A stretch of 64,000 nt of DNA from Arcicella aurantiaca. GTDB lineage: Bacteria > Bacteroidota > Bacteroidia > Cytophagales > Spirosomataceae. How positions within the stretch are numbered: position 1 is the first letter of the stretch; the number at the start of each line of letters is the position of its first letter. The position numbers and the translations under genes were made by a program. Under the pieces are notes generated by a model. That model was not told where the DNA came from, did not search any database, and saw only the letters and a list, made by a program, of their open reading frames with translations. Shown here in pieces: positions 43,290-51,987 of this stretch. The stretch is taken from positions 247,475-311,474 of the forward strand of contig NZ_QGGO01000002.1 in NCBI RefSeq assembly GCF_003148625.1. Direction: 5' to 3'.

Positions 43290-44168
43290 ATGATTATACC
43301 TTTCTTTAGCTCTACTGATAAAAACTTTAATCTCCTTCAAGGTGATTCTACACAACTATTGCCACAATTCGAGCATAAATTTGATATGGTTTTCGCAGAC
43401 CCTCCTTATTTTTTATCAAATGGAGGATTATCTATTCAAAGCGGGGAAATTGTTAGTGTAAATAAAGGAGATTGGGATAAATCTCAAGGGCTCACTTTTA
43501 TACACGACTTTAATAGAAAATGGCTTTCATTAGTTCGAGACAAAATGAAAGAAGATGGAACAATTTGGATAAGTGGGACAATGCACAATATTTTCTCTAT
43601 TGGGCAGATTCTCATAGAATTAGATTTTAAAATACTGAATATTATTACTTGGGAAAAAACAAATCCCCCTCCCAATTTTTCATGTAGGTATTTTACCCAT
43701 TCAACTGAACAAATAATTTGGGCTCGTAAAAATGTAAAAACACCACATTTTTACAACTATGAACTTATGAAAAGGTTGAATGGAGATAAACAAATGAAAG
43801 ATGTTTGGACGTTACCAGCTATAGCTCCTTGGGAAAAATCGTGTGGTAAACACCCTACACAAAAACCTTTATCTGTTTTAACAAGACTTATATTAGCTTC
43901 AACTAAACAAAACGCATGGATACTCGACCCTTTTACAGGAAGTAGCACTACGGGAATTGCCGCAAATTTAACAAATAGACGATTTTTGGGAATAGACCAA
44001 CAATTAGATTTTTTAGAAATCAGTAAGAACAGAAAAATAGAAATTGAGGACTTAAAAATAAGAAATATATACAAGCAAAAGCTGAGTGGATTTAGTGAAA
44101 AAACACAACTTGACCAATTTCTATTAAATGAACCACAAATAGCTTATCAATCAGAATTATTATTTTAG
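43290..44168 (+). CDS. DpnA-like DNA methyltransferase (beta class)
   Basis: 292 residues, close by eye to M2.DpnII (DpnA): FADPPYFLSNGG (35-46, DPPY 37-40), NKGDWDK, FNRKWL, FSCRYFTHSTEQIIWARKN, KQMKDVWTLP, GKHPTQKPLSVL and the SAM motif LDPFTGSSTTGI. DpnA can methylate single-stranded GATC DNA, which in Streptococcus protects transforming DNA from the co-resident nuclease. A 4-bp gap follows the MutH-like gene and 1 bp separates its stop from gatB, so gatB may depend on the cassette transcript. Confidence 0.92.
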   Translation: MIIPFFSSTDKNFNLLQGDSTQLLPQFEHKFDMVFADPPYFLSNGGLSIQSGEIVSVNKGDWDKSQGLTFIHDFNRKWLSLVRDKMKEDGTIWISGTMHNIFSIGQILIELDFKILNIITWEKTNPPPNFSCRYFTHSTEQIIWARKNVKTPHFYNYELMKRLNGDKQMKDVWTLPAIAPWEKSCGKHPTQKPLSVLTRLILASTKQNAWILDPFTGSSTTGIAANLTNRRFLGIDQQLDFLEISKNRKIEIEDLKIRNIYKQKLSGFSEKTQLDQFLLNEPQIAYQSELLF

Positions 44169-44169
44169 A

Positions 44170-45624
44170 ATGAAACAAGAAATCAGAGATAAATACGAAG
44201 TCGTTATTGGCTTAGAAGTACACGCTCAGTTACAGACTGAAAGTAAAATTTTTGCGGCTGATGCTGCCTCTTTTGGCGGTTTGCCCAATACGCATATTTC
44301 ACCTATTACGCTCGGACATCCAGGTACGCTTCCGAAACTCAATCGTAAAGCAGTAGAATATGCCATCAAAATGGGTTTGGCTTGCAATTCTCAAATTACT
44401 GAAAACCAATATTTCGACCGTAAAAATTATTTCTATCCTGACCTCCCAAAAGGTTATCAAATTACGCAAGATAAAACCCCAATTTGTATGGGTGGTGGCG
44501 TGAAGGTAAAGCTTTCGACGGGCGAAAAAACAGTTCGTTTTCATCATATTCATTTAGAGGAAGACGCTGGAAAATCGCTTCATGCAGAGGGTTCAACTGA
44601 TAGTTTGATTGACTACAATCGTGCTGGAACGCCATTAATTGAAATGGTTACTGAACCCGAAATTAAATCTGCCGAAGAAGCCGCTACTTTTATGAATGAG
44701 GTTCGTAAATTGGTTCGTTATTTAGGTATTTGCGACGGAAACATGGAAGAAGGTTCGCTACGTTGTGATGTCAATATTTCGGTAATGCCTGTTGGTAGCA
44801 AAGTATTTGGTACAAAAGTTGAAATCAAGAATATGAACTCAATGCGTTTTATCCAAAAAGCTATTGAATATGAAGTGGTTAGACAAATTGATGCCGTAGA
44901 AAATGGAGAGAAATTAATTCAAGAAACTCGTAGTTTTGACCCTGCAACGGGACGTACTTCGGGTATGCGTGAAAAGGAAACCCAAAACGATTATCGTTAT
45001 TTCCCTGAACCAGATTTAGTGCCTTTGACTATTTCAGAAGCATGGCTTTCGGAAGTGAAAAACATGATGCCCGCTTTGCCTTGGGAGCTTTTTGAGAAAT
45101 TTACGAAGCAATATAATTTACCAGAATACGACGCTAACGTTTTGACTGAAACTCGTGAAGTAGCAGAATATTTTGAAGCAACTTCTCAGTTTACCAAAAA
45201 CTACAAAGCGGTTTCCAACTGGATTATGGGTACGGTGAAATCTTACTTAAACGATAATAATTTAGAAATTGGTCAATTAACCGTTACTCCCGAACGCTTG
45301 GGAGCATTGATTAATCTGATTGACGAAGGAAAAGTAAGTACGTCAACTGCCGCACAGCAAATCTTCCCAGAGTTGGTACAAGATTCGAGCAAAACACCTT
45401 TGCAAATTGCCGAAGCAAAGAATCTAATTCAGCAAAGCAATACCGATACACTTCAATCGTTAATTGATGAGGTTTTAGCAAATAATCCTGCTAAAGTAAA
45501 AGAATACAAATCGGGTAAAAAAGGACTTTTAGCAATGTTCATGGGCGAAATCATGAAAAAGTCAAAAGGTTCTGCCGACCCAAAAGTTACAACGGCATTA
45601 TTGCAAAAAACATTAGAAATGTAA
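44170..45624 (+). CDS. gatB: Asp-tRNA(Asn)/Glu-tRNA(Gln) amidotransferase subunit B
   Basis: 484 residues. GatB is the kinase-like subunit of the GatCAB amidotransferase that makes Gln-tRNA(Gln) and Asn-tRNA(Asn) from mischarged precursors. Signature segments: VIGLEVHAQLQTESKIF, YPDLPKGYQITQ, LRCDVNISV, and the C-terminal YqeY-like tail (EYKSGKKGLLAMFMGEIMKK). gatA and gatC are elsewhere. It begins 1 bp after the DpnA-like stop; no separate promoter is visible in the spacer. Confidence 0.96.
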   Translation: MKQEIRDKYEVVIGLEVHAQLQTESKIFAADAASFGGLPNTHISPITLGHPGTLPKLNRKAVEYAIKMGLACNSQITENQYFDRKNYFYPDLPKGYQITQDKTPICMGGGVKVKLSTGEKTVRFHHIHLEEDAGKSLHAEGSTDSLIDYNRAGTPLIEMVTEPEIKSAEEAATFMNEVRKLVRYLGICDGNMEEGSLRCDVNISVMPVGSKVFGTKVEIKNMNSMRFIQKAIEYEVVRQIDAVENGEKLIQETRSFDPATGRTSGMREKETQNDYRYFPEPDLVPLTISEAWLSEVKNMMPALPWELFEKFTKQYNLPEYDANVLTETREVAEYFEATSQFTKNYKAVSNWIMGTVKSYLNDNNLEIGQLTVTPERLGALINLIDEGKVSTSTAAQQIFPELVQDSSKTPLQIAEAKNLIQQSNTDTLQSLIDEVLANNPAKVKEYKSGKKGLLAMFMGEIMKKSKGSADPKVTTALLQKTLEM

Positions 45625-45644
45625 AACGGACGGTTCGACGCATC

Positions 45645-45701
45645 GACAGCCTTGTCCGTAAACATAAATTAAGTATTACTCTTTTGACGGACAAGGCTGT
45701 C
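45645..45701. repeat. inverted repeat between gatB and the TlpA-like gene
   Basis: 15-bp perfect arms GACAGCCTTGTCCGT (45645-45659) and 45687-45701 with a 27-nt loop, ending 12 nt before the next start codon. It may terminate gatB or be a short dispersed palindrome. Confidence 0.7.
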
Positions 45702-45713
45702 CGTATTACATAT

Positions 45714-46856
45714 ATGAAAAAGCTATTTTTGGGCGTAATATTCGCCATGATTTCTACCATTACTTTCGGGCAAGGCAGTAAACCTGTGGCTATTACGGGA
45801 AAGGTCAACAATGTTGTTCCCGACAAAAAAGTTTATCTACAATTTATCAATGGCAGAGGAACTCCCGTAACGATGGATTCAGCCAATGTTGCTGTCGATA
45901 AAACCTTCAAATTCAATGCAAATATTATTGATGGCGGTGGTTATTATTTACTCAATTTCTTCGGAATGGAATTGAGCCAAAAGATTTTATTAATCTTAGA
46001 AGGAGGCGAAACAATTAATATAATTGCCGACGGAATGGATTTACCCAACAAACGTGGTACATTCCAAATAACAGGCAATTCTAAGAATATTGAATATTTT
46101 AATAGAATCTTAAAACTGAATACCGACTTACAGGCCAAAGTAGAAACTTGGAATAAACAAGTAGCAACCGCTCAAGCCAAAAAAGACGAAGCCACTTTGC
46201 AGAAAATCCAAAATGATTTTCAAGCCGCACAGCAAGCTAATGTCAATAAAATCAAAGCAATGATTCCAGAAATGGGAACAAATTTGGTAGCATTATGGAC
46301 GGCAGGCAATTTCTTAAATCCAGAAAATGATTTAGAAACCTTAACGCAAGTTTCAGAAAGATTCAAGGCAGAAAAACCAAATTCTCCTAACATACACATC
46401 AAGACTTTTCATCAGCAAATTATGCGTTTGAAAGGTGTAGATGTAGGTTCTGAAGCACCCGAAATTGCGATGAAAACGCCTTCAGATAGCACATTAGCAC
46501 TTTCTTCACTTCGTGGAAAATATGTACTGATTGACTTCTGGGCAAGTTGGTGCGGGCCATGTAGAAAAGAAAATCCAAATGTGGTAAGAATGTATTACAA
46601 ATTCAAAGACAAAGGTTTTGATATTTTCTCAGTAAGTCTCGACCAAGAAAAAGAATCATGGGTAAAAGCCATTGAAAAAGACGGATTACCTTGGCATCAT
46701 GTTTCAGACCTGCAATTTTGGAACTCCGCCGCCGCCGCCGCTTATGGCGTACAAGCCATTCCTGCTACCTTTTTATTAGACAAAGAAGGAAAAATTATAG
46801 CTAAATTTTTAAGAGGAGACGACTTAGAAAGGAAATTAGAAGAAGTATTGAAATAG
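45714..46856 (+). CDS. TlpA-like thiol-disulfide protein with DUF4369 domain
   Basis: 380 residues from the ATG at 45714; the TTG-based extension upstream is repeat-derived. Signal peptide ending near TFGQ. N-terminal beta-sandwich DUF4369 domain (about 25-120), a helical linker with many Gln/Lys/Ala, and a C-terminal thioredoxin fold with the redox CxxC in WASWCGPCRKE and cis-Pro AIPATFLLD. A poly-Ala tract (five codons, four of them GCC) lies near 46730. Probably a periplasmic disulfide reductase. Confidence 0.9.
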   Translation: MKKLFLGVIFAMISTITFGQGSKPVAITGKVNNVVPDKKVYLQFINGRGTPVTMDSANVAVDKTFKFNANIIDGGGYYLLNFFGMELSQKILLILEGGETINIIADGMDLPNKRGTFQITGNSKNIEYFNRILKLNTDLQAKVETWNKQVATAQAKKDEATLQKIQNDFQAAQQANVNKIKAMIPEMGTNLVALWTAGNFLNPENDLETLTQVSERFKAEKPNSPNIHIKTFHQQIMRLKGVDVGSEAPEIAMKTPSDSTLALSSLRGKYVLIDFWASWCGPCRKENPNVVRMYYKFKDKGFDIFSVSLDQEKESWVKAIEKDGLPWHHVSDLQFWNSAAAAAYGVQAIPATFLLDKEGKIIAKFLRGDDLERKLEEVLK

Positions 46857-46956
46857 GTAATCAGAAGATAGATTTTAGAGAAAAGAGAATAGAGAGTTAT
46901 TGTTTTACACTTAGTTCATCATAGAGATTATACTTTACACTTAAAAATTAATTGAA

Positions 46957-47343
46957 ATGACTAATAAAATAGCCAATCACAAAAGCTATTCTTTTGCTTT
47001 AAGAATAATCAAACTCTATCAGTTATTGTCGAAAGAAAAACAAGAATATGTTATTTCAAAACAAATATTGAGAAGCGGAACCGCTATTGGGGCGTTAATT
47101 CGTGAAGCTGAATGTGCAGAAAGCAAAGCAGATTTTATTCATAAATTAGCTATTTCCAATAAAAAAGCGAACGAAACACATTATTGGATTATGCTTTTGA
47201 GAGATAGCAATTTGATAGATACTAAATTAGCCAACTCTTTTCTCCTTGATTGCGAAGAATTACAAAAACTGCTTAATTCAAGTATAAAAACAGCCAAAAC
47301 TAATCTAAAAACAATTAAAAAAGATAATGAGAATCAGAAATAG
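46957..47343 (+). CDS. four-helix bundle protein (23S rRNA intervening-sequence protein family)
   Basis: 128 residues of the S23/IVP-type four-helix bundle family: KSYSFALRIIKLYQLL, SGTAIGALIREAECAESKADFIHKLAISNKK (split around the conserved Arg and Glu) and ANETHYWIMLLRDS are family signatures. These small proteins form basic pentameric bundles and are often found as accessory genes. Function is unknown; nucleic-acid binding is suggested. It lies alone between the TlpA-like gene and proC. Confidence 0.88.
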   Translation: MTNKIANHKSYSFALRIIKLYQLLSKEKQEYVISKQILRSGTAIGALIREAECAESKADFIHKLAISNKKANETHYWIMLLRDSNLIDTKLANSFLLDCEELQKLLNSSIKTAKTNLKTIKKDNENQK

Positions 47344-47393
47344 CAAAGCGATAAACACTATCATCTAAACTCTATTATCTATCATCTAATAAC

Positions 47394-48194
47394 ATGAAAG
47401 TAGCCATCATCGGAGCAGGAAATATGGGTATGGCATTTGCCAAGTCATTCATCCAATACGAATTAGTAAAAAAAGAAAACCTTTTTTTGATTGAAAAAAA
47501 TGCCGAACGTGCTGAAGCTCTTCGCCAAGAAAAAGCAGGCGTTGTCATTGATACTATTTCTCCTAAACTCGGAGAATATGATTTGATAATTTTATCGGTT
47601 AAACCACAAGATTTCGCTTCCTTAAAAGACGAGCTTGCGTCTGTTATCCAGCCTAACCAATTGGTTTTGAGCATCATGGCAGGTATTTCAATTGATAAAA
47701 TCAAAGAATCCCTCAATCATAATTTAGTAGTACGTGCAATGCCTAATACACCTGCATTATTAGGTATGGGTATGACGGCATTCTCGGCAGCAGGAGATAT
47801 TACTTTAAGTCAATTAAAGAAAGTAGAAAACCTTATCAACTCAACCGGAAGAGCCGTTTTCTTAGAAGATGAAAGCCTTTTAGATGCTGTTACAGCAGTG
47901 AGTGGAAGTGGTCCTGCGTATTTCTTCTACTTAGTAAAAGCAATGGTTGAAGCAGGAAAAGAATTAGGGTTTGAAGACTCAATGGCTTCATTATTAGTGA
48001 AACAAACAATGTTAGGTTCGTTTCATTTGATTAATAATTCCGAGAAAAGTTTAGATGAATTAATTAAAGCTGTTGCTTCAAAAGGAGGAACGACAGAAGC
48101 AGCCTTGAAACGTTTTGAAGAGGGTTTATTAGCTCAAAACCTCAAAGAAGGTATTTTTGCAGCACAAAAAAGAGCAACCGAACTTTCTAAATAG
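47394..48194 (+). CDS. proC: pyrroline-5-carboxylate reductase
   Basis: 266 residues. ProC reduces P5C to proline with NADPH. The N-terminal Rossmann motif is VAIIGAGNMGMAFAKSF, and the C-terminal signature VTAVSGSGPAYFFYLVKAM is complete, as is TSKGGTTEAAL-type ASKGGTTEAALKRFEE. The start is secure. The proA/proB genes are not in the window. Confidence 0.95.
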   Translation: MKVAIIGAGNMGMAFAKSFIQYELVKKENLFLIEKNAERAEALRQEKAGVVIDTISPKLGEYDLIILSVKPQDFASLKDELASVIQPNQLVLSIMAGISIDKIKESLNHNLVVRAMPNTPALLGMGMTAFSAAGDITLSQLKKVENLINSTGRAVFLEDESLLDAVTAVSGSGPAYFFYLVKAMVEAGKELGFEDSMASLLVKQTMLGSFHLINNSEKSLDELIKAVASKGGTTEAALKRFEEGLLAQNLKEGIFAAQKRATELSK

Positions 48195-48250
48195 GAATTT
48201 TGGGGGTTGGGGGTTAAAAAACTATAATAACAACTAACCCCTAACTTCTT
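48195..48250. repeat. GGGGTTAGG-family palindrome between proC and merC-like gene
   Basis: GGGGGTTGGGGGTTA and, after about 20 nt, TAACCCCTAA form a hairpin between convergent genes; it may serve as terminator. Confidence 0.6.
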
Positions 48251-48255
48251 ATAAA

Positions 48256-48633
48256 TTAACAGTTACAAGCTTTTTTATATTTCCAATTAAAGTAATATGC
48301 AGCAGCAATAAATAATGCACCAATACTGCCTGTAAGAAATTCTAAACTCTCTCCTAACCACAAAATCTCCATCAATTTAGTACATAAACTTGCACCTAAT
48401 AATACCAAAGGCAAATAGTTTTGATGCTTACGAAAATCAGTATATAAAAGCGTTCCTGCCAAAATCAAACTTCCACCAATAAACCAAATCTCCCACGAAT
48501 GATTGACTAAGCTACTCCCTAAAAATGGAAGCACAGTTATTAAAACAGGCGTTGCGATACAGTGAATTGCACAAGCCACCGAAAGGTAAAAACCCAACTT
48601 CTCTATCTTATTATTGTCGTGCGAATGGTTCAT
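48256..48633 (-). CDS. MerC-domain membrane protein
   Basis: 125 residues from the ATG at 48633 (the in-frame ATG at 48645 lies inside the operator palindrome). MerC-family protein with four predicted membrane helices and the conserved Cys pair region SVACAIHCIATPV. A His-rich N-terminus (MNHSHDNN) and a Cys-containing tail (KKACNC) suggest metal binding. Original MerC imports mercury, but stand-alone bacterial MerC proteins are thought to handle other metals. A 34-bp palindrome directly upstream suggests metalloregulator control. Confidence 0.85.
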   Translation of the reverse strand: MNHSHDNNKIEKLGFYLSVACAIHCIATPVLITVLPFLGSSLVNHSWEIWFIGGSLILAGTLLYTDFRKHQNYLPLVLLGASLCTKLMEILWLGESLEFLTGSIGALFIAAAYYFNWKYKKACNC

Positions 48634-48640
48634 TGTTGTA

Positions 48641-48674
48641 ATCATGTTGCAAAAATAATAATTTGCAACATGAT
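48641..48674 (-). promoter_or_regulatory. probable metalloregulator operator at merC
   Basis: Perfect 34-bp palindrome: 13-bp arms ATCATGTTGCAAA and TTTGCAACATGAT with an 8-bp A/T spacer. Another TTGCAA lies just beyond it (48674-48679). The position directly before the chosen start fits a repressor site of the Fur/Zur type; the regulator is not in the window. Confidence 0.6.
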
Positions 48675-48696
48675 TGCAAAAGAAAAGCCAATATTT

Positions 48697-50124
48697 TTAA
48701 CACAACTGATATTCTGGTAATGATGTAATACTTTGCGAAGCCATTTTTAATAACTCAATACCTGATTTTCCATCTATTTTTTGCTGAATAAACGCTTTTT
48801 GCTGAAGAGATAATGGTCTGGGCAATAAATAAGAAGACAATTTTTCAATAATTGTCGGTACATCTTCTTCCGAAAATTCATTTTGAAATGCCGACCAGTT
48901 AATCGCTGCCTGCATTCTATTTACTTTTTTACTGAGGTTTTCGGTATTAACATCACCGTCATCTTTAAGTTTAAAATTGATTTCAGAATCTTTAAAAATG
49001 ATTTCGGGTAATTTCATCCTTGTCATTAAAGTTGAAGAATCTATCCAATTTTTTCCACCAGACCAACCCGCAACATTTGGCGGATAAAATAAAACCTGTC
49101 CCAATGATTTTTGAATAAACAAAACAGCTTGTCTTTGTTGAAAATCAATCCCAAAATTTCGTTGTAAACCAACCAATAATTCAACAGGAGACTTTATTCT
49201 TGTACCAATATTTTCAGGGTTATAAAACCAATCACTTTTAAAAACGTATTCCATCAAATCAGCAATATCATAATCGGTTGAATGAAAACGTTTTGCCATT
49301 TTATCAACTAACTGATTATCAGCATTTTCATTTACGAAGTAACGATAAATTTTAGTACAAATAAAAGTAGCAGTTTGAGGATTTTGAAGGATAATTTTCA
49401 AAATATCTTCTCCGTTAAAATTACCCGTTTTCCCTTGAAAAGTCTTTTGACCATTATCATGCTGATTAGGTCTAAAAACAAACTCTCCCTGCAAATTGGA
49501 AGTCCAACCTGTAAAAGCTCTTGCCGCTTCTTTTACATCATTTTCAGTATAATTTCCTCGCCCCAAAGTAAACAATTCCATTACTTCACGAGCAAAATTT
49601 TCGTTTGGCGAATTCTTCTTATTCTGCTGATTATTAAGAAATTGCAACATATCTGGGTCTTTTGAAACTGCCAAAAGTAAATCTCCAAATTTTCCCAAAG
49701 CATTTTCTCTAATTACATTATGTTGAATTTGAACAGTTAGCGGTCTTCTTCCTCTACAAGCGAAATGCCCGTGCCAAAATAAGGTCATTTTTTCACGAAG
49801 CATTCCTTCTCCCGATGCCATTCTATTTATCCACAAATAATTCAATTCTGCGATTTTCTCTCTCGCTTCTTTTAATTTTTCTTTTATTTCATTTTCAGAA
49901 GCACCCTTTAATTCTAATAAAGTCTTTAAAGCTTTCTTTCTGATAACTTCTTTATCTTCATTTTCTACCACCAATAAAGGAATTGCTTTTTCAGAATTGC
50001 TCAATAAAAATTTTAAGGCTTTATCAGGAGATTTCTTTCCAAATTCCTTCACTTGAGCAGGCGTAGCACCAAAACCTGCTCGCATAAATAAATGCTCAAC
50101 TTTTATCTGATTATCTATTTTCAT
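48697..50124 (-). CDS. DUF1800-family protein
   Basis: 475 residues. Conserved stretches: EHLFMRAGFGATPAQV, REKMTLFWHGHFA, NFAREVMELFTLGRGNYTE and FTGWTSN, all hallmarks of DUF1800. Most members have a signal peptide and sit next to a DUF1501 (sulfatase-fold, often Tat-exported) gene; here no DUF1501 is adjacent and the N-terminus is not a signal peptide. Function unknown. It is transcribed toward merC, 51 bp away, with its own operator in between. Confidence 0.9.
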   Translation of the reverse strand: MKIDNQIKVEHLFMRAGFGATPAQVKEFGKKSPDKALKFLLSNSEKAIPLLVVENEDKEVIRKKALKTLLELKGASENEIKEKLKEAREKIAELNYLWINRMASGEGMLREKMTLFWHGHFACRGRRPLTVQIQHNVIRENALGKFGDLLLAVSKDPDMLQFLNNQQNKKNSPNENFAREVMELFTLGRGNYTENDVKEAARAFTGWTSNLQGEFVFRPNQHDNGQKTFQGKTGNFNGEDILKIILQNPQTATFICTKIYRYFVNENADNQLVDKMAKRFHSTDYDIADLMEYVFKSDWFYNPENIGTRIKSPVELLVGLQRNFGIDFQQRQAVLFIQKSLGQVLFYPPNVAGWSGGKNWIDSSTLMTRMKLPEIIFKDSEINFKLKDDGDVNTENLSKKVNRMQAAINWSAFQNEFSEEDVPTIIEKLSSYLLPRPLSLQQKAFIQQKIDGKSGIELLKMASQSITSLPEYQLC

Positions 50125-50372
50125 ATCTTAAATATTTTCAATAAGACACGTTTTTAATAGGAAGGTTTAAGTGGGGAATTAGTTATTGGTGATTAGAAAC
50201 TGGTAGAGTCCTTATTCCCATTTATATATTTTGTGGAGCTACCCAATAAATTTGAAAATTCATATAAGTAAGTACAGTGACTATTTAAGAATTATGATTG
50301 CCATGAATTTGATAATCAAGCTCATGATAATACAAAATCCTAACCCCTAAATCCCAAACCCTACTAAAAACA

Positions 50373-50407
50373 AAAATCCTTCTCAATTTTGAATTGAGAA
50401 GGATTTT
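50373..50407 (-). terminator. terminator of the DUF349 gene
   Basis: 16-bp stem AAAATCCTTCTCAATT (50373-50388 / 50392-50407), T-rich on the minus side. A GGGGTTAGG-family fragment (50336-50365) lies just past it. The rest of 50125-50372 shows no gene. Confidence 0.85.
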
Positions 50408-50423
50408 AAATATTCTTAAATGA

Positions 50424-51704
50424 TTATTGACCTAATAAAATTTCAAGTTCTTTCTTGAATTCGATTAAAAGGGTTTCTTTCATTGAGATTTTGCGTTTTT
50501 GTGTATTGATTTTATTCATCACCAATTTATCACCCATTTGACCGCTATATTGAGAATCCGTAATGAAAGCATCCAATTCGTTTTTCTCTTTTTTAGTCAT
50601 GTAATCCATTTGGTTAATCATAATTTTCAATTGCTCCACTCTTGGTTTATCATCTAAAGCTGGGTGGCGATAGCTGATTACACGTAAAAGGTAGTTCATT
50701 TCAAAAATCTTATCACAAACATTTCTGAAACGCTCGGCAATGTTACGGTCGAGATTTTTAGTTTGTGCTGCCAATTCTTTCCATTTTACTAAATAACCTT
50801 TTGCTTTCTCAGAAGTTGATGGAATTTGCGACTGAATTTTGAATAAGCTTTCTAATTCAGTAGTCATTTCCTTCATTTGCTGTACACGTGGGTCAATTCT
50901 TACTGTTGCAACAATACCTTTTTCACGGTTATAACGCTCGAAGAAGAAGTCATTTGAACGCTTAAATTGCTTCCAAAGCATACTTTGTTTCTTCGGTGGA
51001 ACGTTAGTAATTGTTTTCCACTCACGTTGCAAGTTTTTGATAACTTCAAAAGCAACATCAACATCTTTCTCATAACGTAAATTACGAGCATCATCTACGA
51101 TACGTTGAAGCGTTGCCAATTTTTCATCAATAATTCTATTTTTCTCTGAATAGTATTCACGACGACGAACAAAGAACTCATCAACGATTTCATTAAATTC
51201 TCCTTCTACTCCATCCTGAAGAGCTTTATCAACTGGACCAGTTTTCAACCATTTGGTTTTAATTTCCATAATGGTTTCAGTCGCAACTGCCCAATCTTCA
51301 ATTTGTCCCGCCTCTTTCAATTCTTCAATTAAAGCTTTCTTAATTTCAAGATTTTTGATTTGATTGTTCAAAATCAATTCTCTCAATTCAAGCTCCAATC
51401 CGTCTAAGCGTTCAAGCAAAGGGATGAAGTTTCCTAAACCGTCAAATTCTGTGAGGCTTTTGCGTAGTTGAAGTAATTTCGTTAGATACGACCCTTTGTT
51501 TTGGGCCTCTTCTACTTGTTCAAATAGGGTGCTTACTTTGTTTTCGGCAATAGAGAAGCGATTAATAAAGTATTGTAATGCTTCTTCTTCGGTATTTCTG
51601 ACTACACCAATCTGTCGGTCTTCGTATTCAGAGTAGCCTTTTAAATAGACTTTACCGTCTTTACAGTAGCCATAATCGGCTGAATTCTTAATTGAGTTTT
51701 CCAT
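50424..51704 (-). CDS. DUF349 domain protein
   Basis: 426 residues, all alpha-helical with several DUF349 repeats of about 70 residues (recognisable by repeated K-W-K-x-[ST]-G-P-V, as in EIKTKWLKTGPVDK and REWKTITNVPPKKQ). Highly charged, no signal peptide or TM. DUF349 proteins are abundant in Bacteroidota and some proteobacteria; the function is unknown, possibly a scaffold linked to cell envelope or DNA. The 283-bp upstream gap 51705-51987 holds no gene I can support, only a small hairpin (51871-51896). Confidence 0.88.
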   Translation of the reverse strand: MENSIKNSADYGYCKDGKVYLKGYSEYEDRQIGVVRNTEEEALQYFINRFSIAENKVSTLFEQVEEAQNKGSYLTKLLQLRKSLTEFDGLGNFIPLLERLDGLELELRELILNNQIKNLEIKKALIEELKEAGQIEDWAVATETIMEIKTKWLKTGPVDKALQDGVEGEFNEIVDEFFVRRREYYSEKNRIIDEKLATLQRIVDDARNLRYEKDVDVAFEVIKNLQREWKTITNVPPKKQSMLWKQFKRSNDFFFERYNREKGIVATVRIDPRVQQMKEMTTELESLFKIQSQIPSTSEKAKGYLVKWKELAAQTKNLDRNIAERFRNVCDKIFEMNYLLRVISYRHPALDDKPRVEQLKIMINQMDYMTKKEKNELDAFITDSQYSGQMGDKLVMNKINTQKRKISMKETLLIEFKKELEILLGQ

Positions 51705-51987
51705 TGTTTTACATTACATGAATAGAGTTTCTGGCAAGGCTCATTACTCTAAGGGATTCATGGTTTAGGTTAATTAAAGTTTTAGTAGCTTTATTAATTT
51801 ACAGTTGTTTTGGGTTGTTATGAATATTTTTATTGCAAGTTACTGATTTTCAACAAAAAATCTAATCTTTTAACCACATAATCCATTGAGTGGTTATTTT
51901 TTATTTTATAGTTTCTAAAATACAACAACCAGACCAAAATTAAAAGTCAAAACGATGTTTTTATTACTTTAAATGTAACGGAAATGT

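Noticed and set aside
46725-46745. GCC trinucleotide run in the TlpA-like gene
   Set aside because: Only four GCC plus one GCT codons; the poly-Ala aligns with a variable helix, so a phase-variable repeat is not supported.
51871-51896. Small hairpin TAACCAC/GTGGTTA before a T-run
   Set aside because: No plus-strand gene ends there, so a terminator role is not supported.
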